A stretch of 64,000 bases of DNA from Oceanidesulfovibrio marinus (GCF_013085545.1 NZ_CP039543.1:124001-188000), one strand, 5' to 3'. Positions 44,888 through 53,567 are shown, counted from the stretch's first letter. A program made the numbers and translations. Notes: generated by a model from the sequence alone, not told the origin.

Positions 44888-45583
44888 ATGGCCAAGCAGA
44901 AAGTCCGTGCGGAGCAGGTTGCAACGTGGCTGGCTCCGGCGGCGCAGGCGGCCGGTATCGCCGAACACGAGCTGGAGTCCGCGGTCCCTGGTCTGGCGCG
45001 CTACGCCGAGCTGCTGCTGGGCTGGGGCGCGTCCATGAACCTGGTGGGCGTGAAGCAGCCGCGTCGGTTGATGGAGGAGCTGGTGGCGGACAGCCTGCAC
45101 CTGGCTGCGTTCCTGCGCGCGCATCATCCGGAGGCCGCGCTGACCTACGATCTCGGCGCCGGGGCCGGTCTGCCCGGCATTCCGTTGCGTTTTTTCCATG
45201 ACAGCGGCGAGCATGTGATGGCCGAGGTGCGCGAGAAGCGTGTGATCTTCCTGCGCTACGCCATTGCCGATCTCGGGTTGCCGAACATGCGCGTGGTGCA
45301 CGGCCCGGCCGAAGAGCTCATTGCCGAACAGCGCGCAAACCTGGTCATGGCGCGGGCCTTTCTGCCGTGGCCGGAGCTGTTGCACTTGGTGAGCGGGGAC
45401 GAGCCCGGACAGTGCGCGGCCCTGGAGCCGGGCGGCATGGTCGTGGTGCTGGCCTCGGAAGCGCCGCCCGAGCCGGACGATCCCAGAGTGCCGGGGGTCC
45501 TGGCAGCCGGGGCGTCCCGCCAGTACGAGACCGCCGCCGGTGACCGCTGGTTCTGGTCCTTTACGACAACGGCCGGGAGCTAG
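44888..45583 (+). CDS. rsmG: 16S rRNA methyltransferase RsmG-like
   Basis: 231 residues from ATG 44888: AGAGG abuts an earlier ATG (44882) but is six bases from this one. RsmG features: W-G-A-S-M-N-L-V-G-V, E-L-V-A-D-S-L, SAM site Y-D-L-G-A-G-A-G-L-P-G-I-P-L and A-R-A-F. RsmG makes m7G in the 530 loop of 16S rRNA. The C-terminal part is shorter and more divergent than in E. coli. The last 23 bases overlap the convergent acidic-protein gene. Confidence 0.85.
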   Translation: MAKQKVRAEQVATWLAPAAQAAGIAEHELESAVPGLARYAELLLGWGASMNLVGVKQPRRLMEELVADSLHLAAFLRAHHPEAALTYDLGAGAGLPGIPLRFFHDSGEHVMAEVREKRVIFLRYAIADLGLPNMRVVHGPAEELIAEQRANLVMARAFLPWPELLHLVSGDEPGQCAALEPGGMVVVLASEAPPEPDDPRVPGVLAAGASRQYETAAGDRWFWSFTTTAGS

Positions 45584-45824
45584 GGGACTCGTCGTCTTCC
45601 TCGTCGTCTTCGTCGTCCTTCATGCCCATGAGCGCGCCCAGGGCGCTGTTCTTGAAGATCAGCTTGGTGGCCAGCGGGTCGGCCTTCTCGGCGATGTCCA
45701 TGATCTTTTCGAGCACGTCGAGAATTTCGTAGCGCCGGTCCTCCTCGCCGTTTTCGAAGTCAAAGGCGAGGTCGCCCGAGTCGATGTACTGCTCCAGCTT
45801 CTCCAGACATTCCAGGTGGGTCAT
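45561..45824 (-). CDS. Small acidic protein of unknown function
   Basis: 87 residues from ATG 45824. Opens M-T-H-L-E-C-L-E-K-L-E-Q-Y-I-D and ends with a run of acidic residues (D-D-E-D-D-E-E-D-D-E). Mostly helical in appearance; no signal peptide or known domain. It ends inside the rsmG 3' end on the opposite strand, an antisense overlap of 23 bp, and is 67 bp downstream of the flavocytochrome gene on the same strand. Likely real because the frame is compact and has a stable codon pattern; function unknown. Confidence 0.6.
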   Translation of the reverse strand: MTHLECLEKLEQYIDSGDLAFDFENGEEDRRYEILDVLEKIMDIAEKADPLATKLIFKNSALGALMGMKDDEDDEEDDESPSSRPLS

Positions 45825-45891
45825 GGTATATCCCTTGTCGTCCCCGCCCCGGGCAGGGCGCGGTATGGTTGGGTTTGCCGGGGGAGGCCGG

Positions 45892-47307
45892 TCAGATGCT
45901 GAACTCCTCGGTGTGGATGTTGCGTCCGGCCATGCCCGCATCCTTCAAAGCCTGCCGCATGGCCGCCATCATGGGCGCTGGTCCGCAGATATACGCCAGC
46001 GGAGGCGCGGACGCATCCCCCTTTTTCAGCATGGGGCCGGCAAGCTCGCTCACGAGCTCGGTATCAATCCTACCGTAGCGGACCTCGCCCGGCAAATCCT
46101 CGCCGTCGGGCTTCTGCGCCCGCGTCAGAACATGGACCAGCCGCAGGTGGGGCATGTCGCGCACGAATGCCGCGAACTCCTCGCAGTGGACCACGTCGCC
46201 CGCGGTTCTGTTGGACCAGATGCAGAGCACGCGGCGGCCGTCCTGGGCCTTGTCCGCGTCTGCGTGCATGGCGCGCAGCATGGAGAGCATGGGCGTTATG
46301 CCCACGCCGCCGGCGATGAGCACCAGGGGCCGCGCGCCGTCCGGGTCGTGGGCCTTTGAGGTGAACAGGCCATAGGGTCCGTCCACCAGGCAGCTGTCGC
46401 CCGGCAGGAGTTGGCCCAGCCCGGACGTGAAGTCGCCGCTGCAGCGGATGGTGAAGCGCAGCCGTCCGTCATCCTGCGGCGACGAGGCGATGGTGAAGGG
46501 GTGCTCCTCCCGCGGGAGCCTGGCCGAGCGGAAGGTCAGGAAGGCGAACTGGCCGGGCGCGTGGTCCAGGCTGGTTCCGGACGGCGGGTCCAGCACGATC
46601 TCGTGGGTCTCCGCGCCCGGTGATGTGACCTCGGACACGGTGTACGTCCGGCGGGAGAGCCGGGCCGGCTTGACGATCTCATTGTAGGCCAGCACGCCCA
46701 GGAAGAACAGGACGATGGCGATGGTGCCGGCTAGGTCGCCGGCCTCGGTGTACTCGCCGGTGACGAAGATTTTGTGCACGCCCACCAGCACGATGAGCGT
46801 GCTCACGCCCAGACGGTGGCCCAGCCACCAGGTATGGAAGGGCAGCTCCAGAAATTTTCTATACAATGCCACGGCGGCGGTGAACCACAGGGTGGTCAGC
46901 GCCATGGCGCCCACCAGCAGCGGCCACTCGTCGGCCAGGTGTATGCCCGTCTTGGTCACGCGCTCGAACAGGAACATGCACAGGGGGTGGAGCGTGGCCA
47001 GGATTACGGCCAGTACGGCCACCCGGCGGTGGTGGATCATCACCAGGTTGTGCGAGAGGATCCTGTCCAGCACGGACAGCCGCAGGGCCAGCACGGCCTG
47101 GATTAGCAGATAGGCCAGGGCGGCCAGGGCTAGGCTCAGGCCGATGGAGTGGGACCACTCCCTTGCCGAGCCGCCCTCCAGGAGCTTGGGCAGATGCTCC
47201 ATGAGTTCGCTGGCGCCAAAGGCCAGTGGCGCGATATAAATGACCAGGACGACGAGAACGGCCAGGGGAGCGCGGACAGCCGGCGCCATGGTGGTCTTCA
47301 TGCTCAT
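45892..47307 (-). CDS. Ferric-reductase-like flavocytochrome (membrane FAD/NAD reductase)
   Basis: 471 residues. Six or so spans in the first 240 residues with histidines placed for haem binding (H-N-L-V-M-I-H-H-R-R, L-H-P-L, H-R-L-G-V-S and V-G-V-H-K-I-F). The cytoplasmic part has a ferredoxin-reductase FAD domain (E-E-H-P-F-T-I-A-S-S-P) and an NAD(P) domain (G-G-V-G-I-T-P-M-L-S-M and C-G-P-A-P-M-M). It should pass electrons from NAD(P)H through FAD and haem across the membrane. The start overlaps the stop of the small membrane protein upstream (ATGA). Confidence 0.88.
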   Translation of the reverse strand: MSMKTTMAPAVRAPLAVLVVLVIYIAPLAFGASELMEHLPKLLEGGSAREWSHSIGLSLALAALAYLLIQAVLALRLSVLDRILSHNLVMIHHRRVAVLAVILATLHPLCMFLFERVTKTGIHLADEWPLLVGAMALTTLWFTAAVALYRKFLELPFHTWWLGHRLGVSTLIVLVGVHKIFVTGEYTEAGDLAGTIAIVLFFLGVLAYNEIVKPARLSRRTYTVSEVTSPGAETHEIVLDPPSGTSLDHAPGQFAFLTFRSARLPREEHPFTIASSPQDDGRLRFTIRCSGDFTSGLGQLLPGDSCLVDGPYGLFTSKAHDPDGARPLVLIAGGVGITPMLSMLRAMHADADKAQDGRRVLCIWSNRTAGDVVHCEEFAAFVRDMPHLRLVHVLTRAQKPDGEDLPGEVRYGRIDTELVSELAGPMLKKGDASAPPLAYICGPAPMMAAMRQALKDAGMAGRNIHTEEFSI

Positions 47308-47711
47308 GACGCGCACCCCCGTTGCGATTCCACCGGGCCTTTGGGGCGCGCCAGATACACGATGGCCAGGGCCAGGGGCAGCTTGGTCAGCAGCACCAGG
47401 ATGTCCGGGAAGGTGGAGGTGAAAAAGATGGCGGACAGGGTGACAGGGCCTGTCCCCGTGTGTAGCGAAAAGTACGCCATGCCCACGGCACCGGCGATGA
47501 CCGTGAACACGGCCAGCAAAAAGCCCCAGGCGACCAGGGCGCGCCGCAGGAACAGAAATGGCACCACCACGCAGTTGAGCGCGCCGACCACGGCCGGAAC
47601 CCAGTTGAGCAGCGCGGCGTCCACAGGGTGGATGCGCAGGTGCAGCAAAAGGCCGCCGAAAGATAGCAGGGCGTACGCAAGGGCGAGGAGACGGATCTCG
47701 ACAGTATGCAT
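47304..47711 (-). CDS. Small membrane protein paired with the flavocytochrome
   Basis: 135 residues with four hydrophobic segments and little else; ends in a short basic tail. The overlap with the ferric-reductase-like gene indicates co-translation and suggests a partner subunit or assembly factor. No family was recognised. The promoter must lie in the 240-bp region shared with the divergent oligosaccharyltransferase gene. Confidence 0.7.
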   Translation of the reverse strand: MHTVEIRLLALAYALLSFGGLLLHLRIHPVDAALLNWVPAVVGALNCVVVPFLFLRRALVAWGFLLAVFTVIAGAVGMAYFSLHTGTGPVTLSAIFFTSTFPDILVLLTKLPLALAIVYLARPKGPVESQRGCAS

Positions 47712-47949
47712 GTGCGATTCCGAGTCGTTGAGGATGGCGGAAGAGACGTGCGCAGGGCCGGAGACGCAGACGAGAATAGTCCAGTTGATATCCCAGCCGG
47801 AAGAAAATGGGAAGGCGCAACGGATGCTTTAGGCATTATTACAAAGAGGCAAGTTGGGTGCAAAGCCTTGTCATTTCGGGGAGAGTCACCTATTCCTGCG
47901 AAGTTACCAACCCAACACACGCAAGGCGAACACTACATAGGATCGAACC

Positions 47950-50310
47950 GTGGATTCATACGGCGACATGATTTTTTCGCGAGAGCACAGCATCCGTCGG
48001 GACTGGAAGGCCCTCATCGTCACCTGCGTCATTGTCATGCTGGCGGGCATGGCCGTACGCATGCAGGAGCTGCCCGAATGGAACCAGCCCGCCTACAGGG
48101 TTGCGGGCGAGTTCATCATGGGCACGCACGACGCCTACCACTGGCTGGCAGGGGCCATGGGCTTTGGCAGCGCCGCGGATGCGCCGCCGTCGGAGCTTCT
48201 GCGCGCGCTCAGCCATATGACGGGTATTTCCGTGGGCAACCTCGGCTTCTTCCTGCCGGCGATCTTCGGCGGTCTGGTGGGCGCGGCCACGGTCCTGTGG
48301 GCCTGGGCCCTGGGCGGTCTGGAGGCCGGCCTGGTGGCCGGCGTCATCGCCACCCTTGCGCCCGGCTACTACTACCGCAGCCGTCTGGGCTACTACGACA
48401 CCGACATCGTGACCCTGCTCTTTCCGTTGCTGCTCACCTTCGGGCTGGCGATCTGGCTGGATGGATCATTATGCGACAGCTGGGTCAACCGCTTCAGGTC
48501 CGCGTTCTCCAAAAAGAACGGTAAGGCCGTAGCGGATGCAACCAAAGACGAGGGCGCTGAAGAAGAAACAGCGGCACCGGACGAGCCCGACGAGCCGCGG
48601 CGCTTCTTCCTGATCTGGCCGGCGCTGCTGGGCGGGTTCGGCTCCTGGGCCGCGCTGTGGCACGGCTACATGCTCACCTTCCTGCAACTTACTGTGTTCA
48701 TGCTGCTTTTCCTGGTGTTCGTCGCTGGAAAACGCGGCCGCCGCGGCGCGCTGCTCTGGGGCGTGGCGGCATTTGCCGCTGCCGGGTTCTGGGGCCTGTA
48801 CGGCACCCTGGGCGCCGTGGTTGCGGCCCTGCTGGCCGGTGCGCTGCCGAAGAATATTCGCGCCAAGGTCTACAGCCTGGCGCCGGGCCTTCTGGCGGCG
48901 GCTGTGGTGCTCGTGGCCTCGGGCGCGGTAGAGTCCATCGTCGTCGGCGGCTCCAAGTTCCTTGCCAGCTACATCAAGCCGGTGGCGCAGCAGACCGCCT
49001 TCCGCGGCGATACCGGCGAGCTCGTCTTCCCCGGCATCGGCCAATCCGTCATCGAGGCGCAGAACCTGCCCCTTGCCGAGGTTTTCGACCGCTTCCACCC
49101 GTGGGGCTGGCTCTCTCTGGCCGGCATCGGCGGATTCTTCATGCTGCTGGTGCTGCGGCCCTCGGCCCTGTTTCTGCTGCCGTTCCTGGCCATCGCCCTT
49201 TCCGCGGTCAAGCTGGGCACGCGCATGGCCATGTTCGGCGCGCCTGCCGTGGGCCTGGGCCTGGGCTTTCTCTTTTTGTGGATCGGCCGGGCCGTGCTGG
49301 GCGGGCAGAGCTGGAGCCGTTACGTGCTCACCTTCATTCTGGGAGCGCTCGCCCTGGGTGTGGCCTTACCGGGCGTTTCGCTCTTCCTGACCCTGCCGCC
49401 CACGCCCGTGCTCTCGCGGCACCACGCCCAGGCGCTCATCGACCTGGGCAAGGAGGCGGACAAGTCCAGCGAGGTCTGGACCTGGTGGGACTGGGGCTAC
49501 GCCACCCATTACTACGCCGGGTTGCAGTCCTTCGCCGACGGCGGCCGCCACTACGGCGAGCATGTCTTTACCCTCGGCCTGGCGCTGACCACGCCGAGCC
49601 CCATGCAGTCGGCCCAGCTCATCCAGTACTCGGCCGAGCACAACGAGGAGCCCTGGACAGAGTGGGAGAAGATGGGCCTGGACAAGACCAGGGACTTTCT
49701 GCGCAGCCTGGGCACCGAGGACCTGCACCTGAAGCCGCCCATGCCGCTCTATGTGGTGGCCACCTTCGAGAACATCCGCCTGTCGCCGTGGATCTGCTAC
49801 TACGGGACCTGGGACTTCGAGAAGGAGCAGGGCGTGCACGCCCGCGTGGCCTCTATTCGGGAGTCCTTCAACCTGGACTGGGAAAAGGGCACCATGACCT
49901 TCCAGGACGAGAAGGAGCCCATCGAGGTGAAGTCCATCCACGTGCTGAGCTCCCAGGGCAGGAAGGACCGCCATTACGACAAGAACACCGGGCCGAACCT
50001 GATTCTGAACTCCGAGAGCCGGCGCTACTACGCCCTGGACGACCTCGCCTTCCAGTCCATGCTCACGCAGCTTCTGATAGCGCCCAAGGAGTTCGAGCGG
50101 CTGGATCGCTACTTCGAGCTGGTCTACGACGACTTCCCCTGGGTGCGAGTCTACAAGGTGCGCGAGGTGCCCAAGGACGCGCCGGCAAAGCCGCAGACCC
50201 CGGCCGTGGAATCACCCGAAGCTAACGGCACGGCGGCCAACGCCACCCAGCCGACCAATGGGACCGAGTCTGGCGAAAACACGACCCAGCCGGCCAACAC
50301 CACGCAGTAA
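47950..50310 (+). CDS. STT3/PglB-type oligosaccharyltransferase
   Basis: 786 residues from GTG 47950 (AGGA seven bases upstream; ATG 47968 is the alternative). About 11-13 spans fill the first 500 residues. Catalytic motifs of GT-C oligosaccharyltransferases are present: G-T-H-D-A-Y-H-W near 57-64, R-L-G-Y-Y-D-T-D-I-V near 143-152 and the W-W-D-x-G peptide-binding motif as W-W-D-W-G-Y near 514. A charged cytoplasmic loop lies near 190-220. The soluble C-terminal domain ends in a tail of about 30 residues with five N-X-T sequons, the first (E-A-N-G-T) having Glu at -2. It should transfer a lipid-linked glycan to Asn of exported proteins. No glycan-assembly genes adjoin it directly. Confidence 0.92.
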   Translation: MDSYGDMIFSREHSIRRDWKALIVTCVIVMLAGMAVRMQELPEWNQPAYRVAGEFIMGTHDAYHWLAGAMGFGSAADAPPSELLRALSHMTGISVGNLGFFLPAIFGGLVGAATVLWAWALGGLEAGLVAGVIATLAPGYYYRSRLGYYDTDIVTLLFPLLLTFGLAIWLDGSLCDSWVNRFRSAFSKKNGKAVADATKDEGAEEETAAPDEPDEPRRFFLIWPALLGGFGSWAALWHGYMLTFLQLTVFMLLFLVFVAGKRGRRGALLWGVAAFAAAGFWGLYGTLGAVVAALLAGALPKNIRAKVYSLAPGLLAAAVVLVASGAVESIVVGGSKFLASYIKPVAQQTAFRGDTGELVFPGIGQSVIEAQNLPLAEVFDRFHPWGWLSLAGIGGFFMLLVLRPSALFLLPFLAIALSAVKLGTRMAMFGAPAVGLGLGFLFLWIGRAVLGGQSWSRYVLTFILGALALGVALPGVSLFLTLPPTPVLSRHHAQALIDLGKEADKSSEVWTWWDWGYATHYYAGLQSFADGGRHYGEHVFTLGLALTTPSPMQSAQLIQYSAEHNEEPWTEWEKMGLDKTRDFLRSLGTEDLHLKPPMPLYVVATFENIRLSPWICYYGTWDFEKEQGVHARVASIRESFNLDWEKGTMTFQDEKEPIEVKSIHVLSSQGRKDRHYDKNTGPNLILNSESRRYYALDDLAFQSMLTQLLIAPKEFERLDRYFELVYDDFPWVRVYKVREVPKDAPAKPQTPAVESPEANGTAANATQPTNGTESGENTTQPANTTQ

Positions 50311-50375
50311 ACAGGCCGTTGGTGCTTGGGGAGGGATGCCCCGCCGATTGCGCGTGCTCTGGGCTCCGGACCGGA

Positions 50376-50846
50376 TCAGCGGTGGTGGTAGGGGATTCCG
50401 GCGATGATGGTGGAGGCGCGGTAGAGCTGCTCCAGGAGCACCACCCGCGCCAGCTCGTGGGGCAGGGTCATTGGGCCAAGGCTTATGGTGTGGACTCCGG
50501 CGCGGCGCACGGCCGGCGAGAACCCGAACGCTCCCCCCACAATGAAGCACGGCCGGCGGTTCTGGTCCTCCAGCATGCCCCCCAGCCACGCGGCAAAGTC
50601 CTCGGACCCGCGCGCCTTGCCGCGTTCGTCCATGCAGATGGGGATGTCGCGGTCGTCCAGGGCGGCGAGGATCTTCTCCCCCTCCCAGGCGGACTTGTCC
50701 TCCGGCCCCAGCTTGGACGGGCCGTCCTTGACCGTGGTTTCCTCCAGCTTGTACTGCCTGGACACGGCGTCTGCGTAGTGCGCAGCGGCGTCGCGAAAGA
50801 ACGGCTGCTTGAGCTTGCCCACGGCAATGAGGCGGATGGTTCGCAT
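50376..50846 (-). CDS. rlmH: 23S rRNA pseudouridine(1915) N3-methyltransferase
   Basis: 156 residues, the standard length for this SPOUT enzyme. Conserved blocks: M-D-E-R-G-K near the centre, F-I-V-G-G-A-F-G-F, S-L-G-P-M-T-L-P-H-E-L-A-R and the C-terminal E-Q-L-Y-R-A-S-T-I-I-A-G-I-P-Y-H-H. It methylates pseudouridine 1915 of helix 69. Convergent with the oligosaccharyltransferase gene and divergent from the tsaC-like gene. Confidence 0.96.
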   Translation of the reverse strand: MRTIRLIAVGKLKQPFFRDAAAHYADAVSRQYKLEETTVKDGPSKLGPEDKSAWEGEKILAALDDRDIPICMDERGKARGSEDFAAWLGGMLEDQNRRPCFIVGGAFGFSPAVRRAGVHTISLGPMTLPHELARVVLLEQLYRASTIIAGIPYHHR

Positions 50847-51012
50847 GATCGGTTCCGTACTGTGATGCGTATGTGAATGCGGGATTGCGGCGCGCCGTGG
50901 ATGTTCACGCGGCGGCCAACGTCATGGTAGACTGCCGGGCGGGCATGGGCAAGCCGGACATATATACGGACAGAATGGACCGTACCTGCGGTCCCACACA
51001 GGATACAAGAAT

Positions 51013-51669
51013 TTGAACCTACGATATCTCAGCGCTTCTCTCGCGCTCTCCTTTGAGGACGCCGTGGCCCGGCTGCACGCCGGCAAGGGGCTGGTCTACC
51101 CCACGGAAACCTTCTTCGGCCTGGGCTGCAAAGCCACGGATCACGAGGCTGTGGCCCTGATTGCGCAGTGCAAGACGAGGCCCGTGTATAAGCCCGTGCC
51201 TGTCATTGCCGGCTCGGTGGAGCAGCTGGCGCTGCTCACGCCCGGCTTTGCGGAGCGGCCGCAGGAGAATGCTTTCGAGGCGATAGCGGCGGCGTTCTGG
51301 CCCGGACCGGTGGCCGTGCTGCTGCCTGCGCGGCAGGAGCTGCCGCGGCCTCTGCACGGCGCCACCGGCCATGTGGCGGCGCGGATATGCGGCCATCCCC
51401 TGGCGCGGCGTCTCTGTCTGGAAGCTGGCGAGCCCCTGACCGCCACCAGCGCCAACCAGTCCGGCGAGCCTCCGGCAGCGCGCCTGGACGAGCTGGACCC
51501 GGAGCTGGTGCGCGCCGTCGGCGGATACATCGCCGCCGAGCCACAACCTGCAGGCGGCCGGCCGTCCACCATCGTGTCCATCGAGCCGGACGGCTCCCTG
51601 CGCGTGGTCCGCGAGGGCATTGTCCCAACCCTCGTGCTGGAGCAGGCCGGGTTCTGCATCGTCAGCTAA
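51013..51669 (+). CDS. Sua5/YciO/YrdC-family threonylcarbamoyl-AMP synthase
   Basis: 218 residues from a TTG start at 51013 with AGGA nine bases before it; no better start is in frame. Family signatures: Y-P-T-E-T-F-F-G-L-G, K-P-V-P-V-I, F-W-P-G-P-V-A-V-L-L-P and T-A-T-S-A-N-Q-S-G-E-P. TsaC proteins join threonine, bicarbonate and ATP to make the precursor of t6A37 in tRNA. Whether this is the essential enzyme or a YciO-type paralogue cannot be told from the window. Confidence 0.88.
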   Translation: MNLRYLSASLALSFEDAVARLHAGKGLVYPTETFFGLGCKATDHEAVALIAQCKTRPVYKPVPVIAGSVEQLALLTPGFAERPQENAFEAIAAAFWPGPVAVLLPARQELPRPLHGATGHVAARICGHPLARRLCLEAGEPLTATSANQSGEPPAARLDELDPELVRAVGGYIAAEPQPAGGRPSTIVSIEPDGSLRVVREGIVPTLVLEQAGFCIVS

Positions 51670-51930
51670 CCCACCGAAAGGGCAGCTAAAACAGCGAGAT
51701 GACGCTGGCCGCCATTGCTTTTGCGCTTCGGTCGGGCAGGGCGCCGGGTATCCTGCTGCCCGCGGTTGAAAAAGTTGAACCGCAAACGCGTACAGGTAGG
51801 GGGGCCGAGTCTGGTAGTTCAAGATTTTTTACGGGGAAGAAGACTCTCGGAGCATCGTCTGGTGGAAATGTTTCTGGATAACTATCTGGAATTATACATT
51901 ATATAAGAAATATCGCGAGGGTGGCCAAGT
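51670..51930. other. Intergenic region upstream of the sigma-54 site
   Basis: No coding frame of merit. It contains a GGGCAG...CTGCCC stem near 51735-51765 and an AT-rich stretch at 51880-51915, where activator or IHF binding for the sigma-54 site could occur; no specific activator motif was identified. Confidence 0.35.
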
Positions 51931-51947
51931 TTGGCACTACCCTTGCT
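51931..51947 (+). promoter_or_regulatory. Sigma-54 (RpoN) promoter
   Basis: TTGGCACTACCCTTGCT fits the -24/-12 consensus YTGGCACGRNNNTTGCW at all defined positions but one (T for G). GG (51933-51934) and GC (51945-51946) are separated by exactly ten bases. Transcription would begin near 51958. No protein gene follows on this strand within 1 kb; a terminator follows within 70 bases. Confidence 0.75.
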
Positions 51948-51957
51948 AGATTCCAGA

Positions 51958-52024
51958 TACCTTCCTATTGCTTTTGCAGAAGCCGGCTTGTTTGAGAGGA
52001 CAGACAAGCCGGTTTCTCTTTTTT
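51958..52024 (+). ncRNA. Candidate sigma-54-dependent small RNA of about 65 nt
   Basis: The stretch between the sigma-54 promoter and a strong intrinsic terminator. It starts with a single-stranded C/T-rich 5' part (TACCTTCCTATTGCTTTTG) and ends in a stem AGCCGGCTTGT/ACAAGCCGGTT with a twelve-base loop TTGAGAGGACAG and a T-rich tail. The loop is purine-rich with GAGAGGA, a seed-like sequence. It is antisense to the last ~20 codons of the heptosyltransferase gene. Prediction only. Confidence 0.55.
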
Positions 52025-53005
52025 GACATCCAGAATTTCCAGAACGCTTTTCTCCACAGCATCGACCGCGATCGACTCCATGCAGTCCCGCTCCGCGCAG
52101 GCGATGCCGTGCGTGGTGGTGGAGCACGGCCGGCAGTCCACGTCTGCGCGCAGGATGCAAGCCTCCGCAGGCGCCCACAGCCGCGCGCCGGTGGGGCCGA
52201 ACAGGGCCAGGGCCGGTGTGCCTGTGAGCGCGGCCGCGTGCATGGGGCCGGTGTCCGCGCCGGCCACGGCGGCGGCTTCGGCGATGCGCTCGATCAGCTC
52301 TGCCAGGGAAGGGGGCGCGATGGCCGGGACGCCCTGCGCGTCGAACCCGCGCTCCAGCTCGACCGGACCCAGCACAAGGCGGCAGGAGAGGCCGCGATCG
52401 AGGAGCCGCCGGGCGAGGTCGAGCCAACGCTGCGCAGGCCACTCCTTGGCGCGGTGTCCGGCGCCGGGGAAAAGCAGTACATCCCCACCAATCTCCCCGT
52501 TCTTTTCATCTCCGCTTCGACCATTCAGACCATGCCAGCGCGCCACGCGCTCCTGCCATACCGTGGCTGCGTCCTCGGGCCAGGGCAGCGCGAGCCGTTC
52601 GTCCATCATGCGCGCCAGATGTGCGCGGACCGACTCGCCCCCGCCATTTTCCGGAACCATGGGCAGGAAGGTGAGCCGCGCTCCACCATCTGTTGCGTGC
52701 AGAAGCGCGGCATCGAAGGGCGGTGTGCGCAGGCCGATCCAGATGATGCGCGATCCTGCAAGGGGCGCGAGGGCGGGGGTGTCCCAGCTGCTTGCACCGT
52801 AGAGCCGCTCCACGGCGGCGCGTGTCTCTCCCGGAGCGGGCTGGAACCCGGCTGCAGCAGCCCACGGCGCGTACGGCTCCCGGCCGGCGTAGAGCAGGGC
52901 AGCCTCGTTGCCATACTGCCGGGCCACGGCCAGAAGCGCCGGCCAGGCGATAAGAAAATCGCCCAAGGCGCCGTTGTGGACCAAGATAATCTTGTCATCA
53001 TGCAT
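51965..53005 (-). CDS. Heptosyltransferase-like glycosyltransferase family 9 protein
   Basis: 346 residues. N-terminal I-L-V-H-N-G-A-L-G-D-F-L-I-A-W-P-A-L is the GT9 opening; the C-terminal domain has L-L-F-P-G-A-G-H-R-A-K-E-W, and G-A-D-T-G-P-M-H-A-A-A-L-T-G-T-P-A-L-A-L-F-G-P-T. GT9 enzymes add heptose to the lipopolysaccharide core. A cysteine cluster (C-R-P-C ... C-A-E-R-D-C) is typical of the family. The last ~20 residues are polar and are encoded by the segment that carries the terminator on the opposite strand. Divergent from the Nudix gene. Confidence 0.9.
   Translation of the reverse strand: MHDDKIILVHNGALGDFLIAWPALLAVARQYGNEAALLYAGREPYAPWAAAAGFQPAPGETRAAVERLYGASSWDTPALAPLAGSRIIWIGLRTPPFDAALLHATDGGARLTFLPMVPENGGGESVRAHLARMMDERLALPWPEDAATVWQERVARWHGLNGRSGDEKNGEIGGDVLLFPGAGHRAKEWPAQRWLDLARRLLDRGLSCRLVLGPVELERGFDAQGVPAIAPPSLAELIERIAEAAAVAGADTGPMHAAALTGTPALALFGPTGARLWAPAEACILRADVDCRPCSTTTHGIACAERDCMESIAVDAVEKSVLEILDVKKEKPACLSSQTSRLLQKQ
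51982..52024 (+). terminator. Rho-independent terminator on the plus strand
   Basis: AGCCGGCTTGT (51982-51992) pairs with ACAAGCCGGTT (52004-52014), with one G-T pair, followed by TCTCTTTTTT. It lies inside the 3' end of the minus-strand heptosyltransferase gene. Confidence 0.75.
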
Positions 53006-53072
53006 GCGCAGGAAGTAAGATCATACTCTGGCGATTGCAAGTTCACATTCGACCCCTGCCAAGGAGATGCGC

Positions 53073-53531
53073 GTGTCCGGCCAGATACCATGCCCGCATT
53101 GCGGCAAGCCCACAGGAAAGTACGACAATCCGACTCCGACTGTTGATGTGGTGATCTATGACCCGGCGCGCGGCGTGGTGCTGGTGGAGCGCAAGAACTT
53201 CCCTCCGGGCTGGGCCCTGCCCGGCGGCTTCGTGGACACGGGCGAGCGCGTGGAGGCGGCGGCCGTGCGTGAAGCCAGGGAGGAGACCGGCCTGGACGTG
53301 GTGATCACCTCGTTGCTGGGCGTGTACTCCGACCCGGAGCGGGACCCGCGCCAGCACACCATGTCCGTGGTCTTCACCGCGCAGACGTCCGACCCGGACG
53401 CCCTGACCGCCGGGGACGACGCCGGCAACGCAAAGTTTTTCCCGCTGGATGGGCTGCCTGCGCCGCTGGCCTTTGACCACGCCAGGATTCTCAAGGATTT
53501 CGAGGACCGTCTTGCGCGACTCGCGCCATGA
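53073..53531 (+). CDS. Nudix hydrolase with N-terminal zinc ribbon
   Basis: 152 residues. GTG 53073 was chosen because AAGGAG ends six bases before it, whereas the ATG at 53067 directly abuts that site. A C-P-H-C-G-K zinc-ribbon-like start precedes the Nudix box G-F-V-D-T-G-E-R-V-E-A-A-A-V-R-E-A-R-E-E-T-G. Nudix enzymes cleave nucleoside diphosphates linked to another moiety; the ribbon plus W-A-L-P-G-G layout resembles ADP-ribose pyrophosphatase relatives. Followed by the glycogen genes but with an intervening hairpin and a separate promoter. Confidence 0.9.
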   Translation: MSGQIPCPHCGKPTGKYDNPTPTVDVVIYDPARGVVLVERKNFPPGWALPGGFVDTGERVEAAAVREAREETGLDVVITSLLGVYSDPERDPRQHTMSVVFTAQTSDPDALTAGDDAGNAKFFPLDGLPAPLAFDHARILKDFEDRLARLAP

Positions 53532-53567
53532 CCCAGACGACGATCGTGTTACAGACAAGGCGTATTG

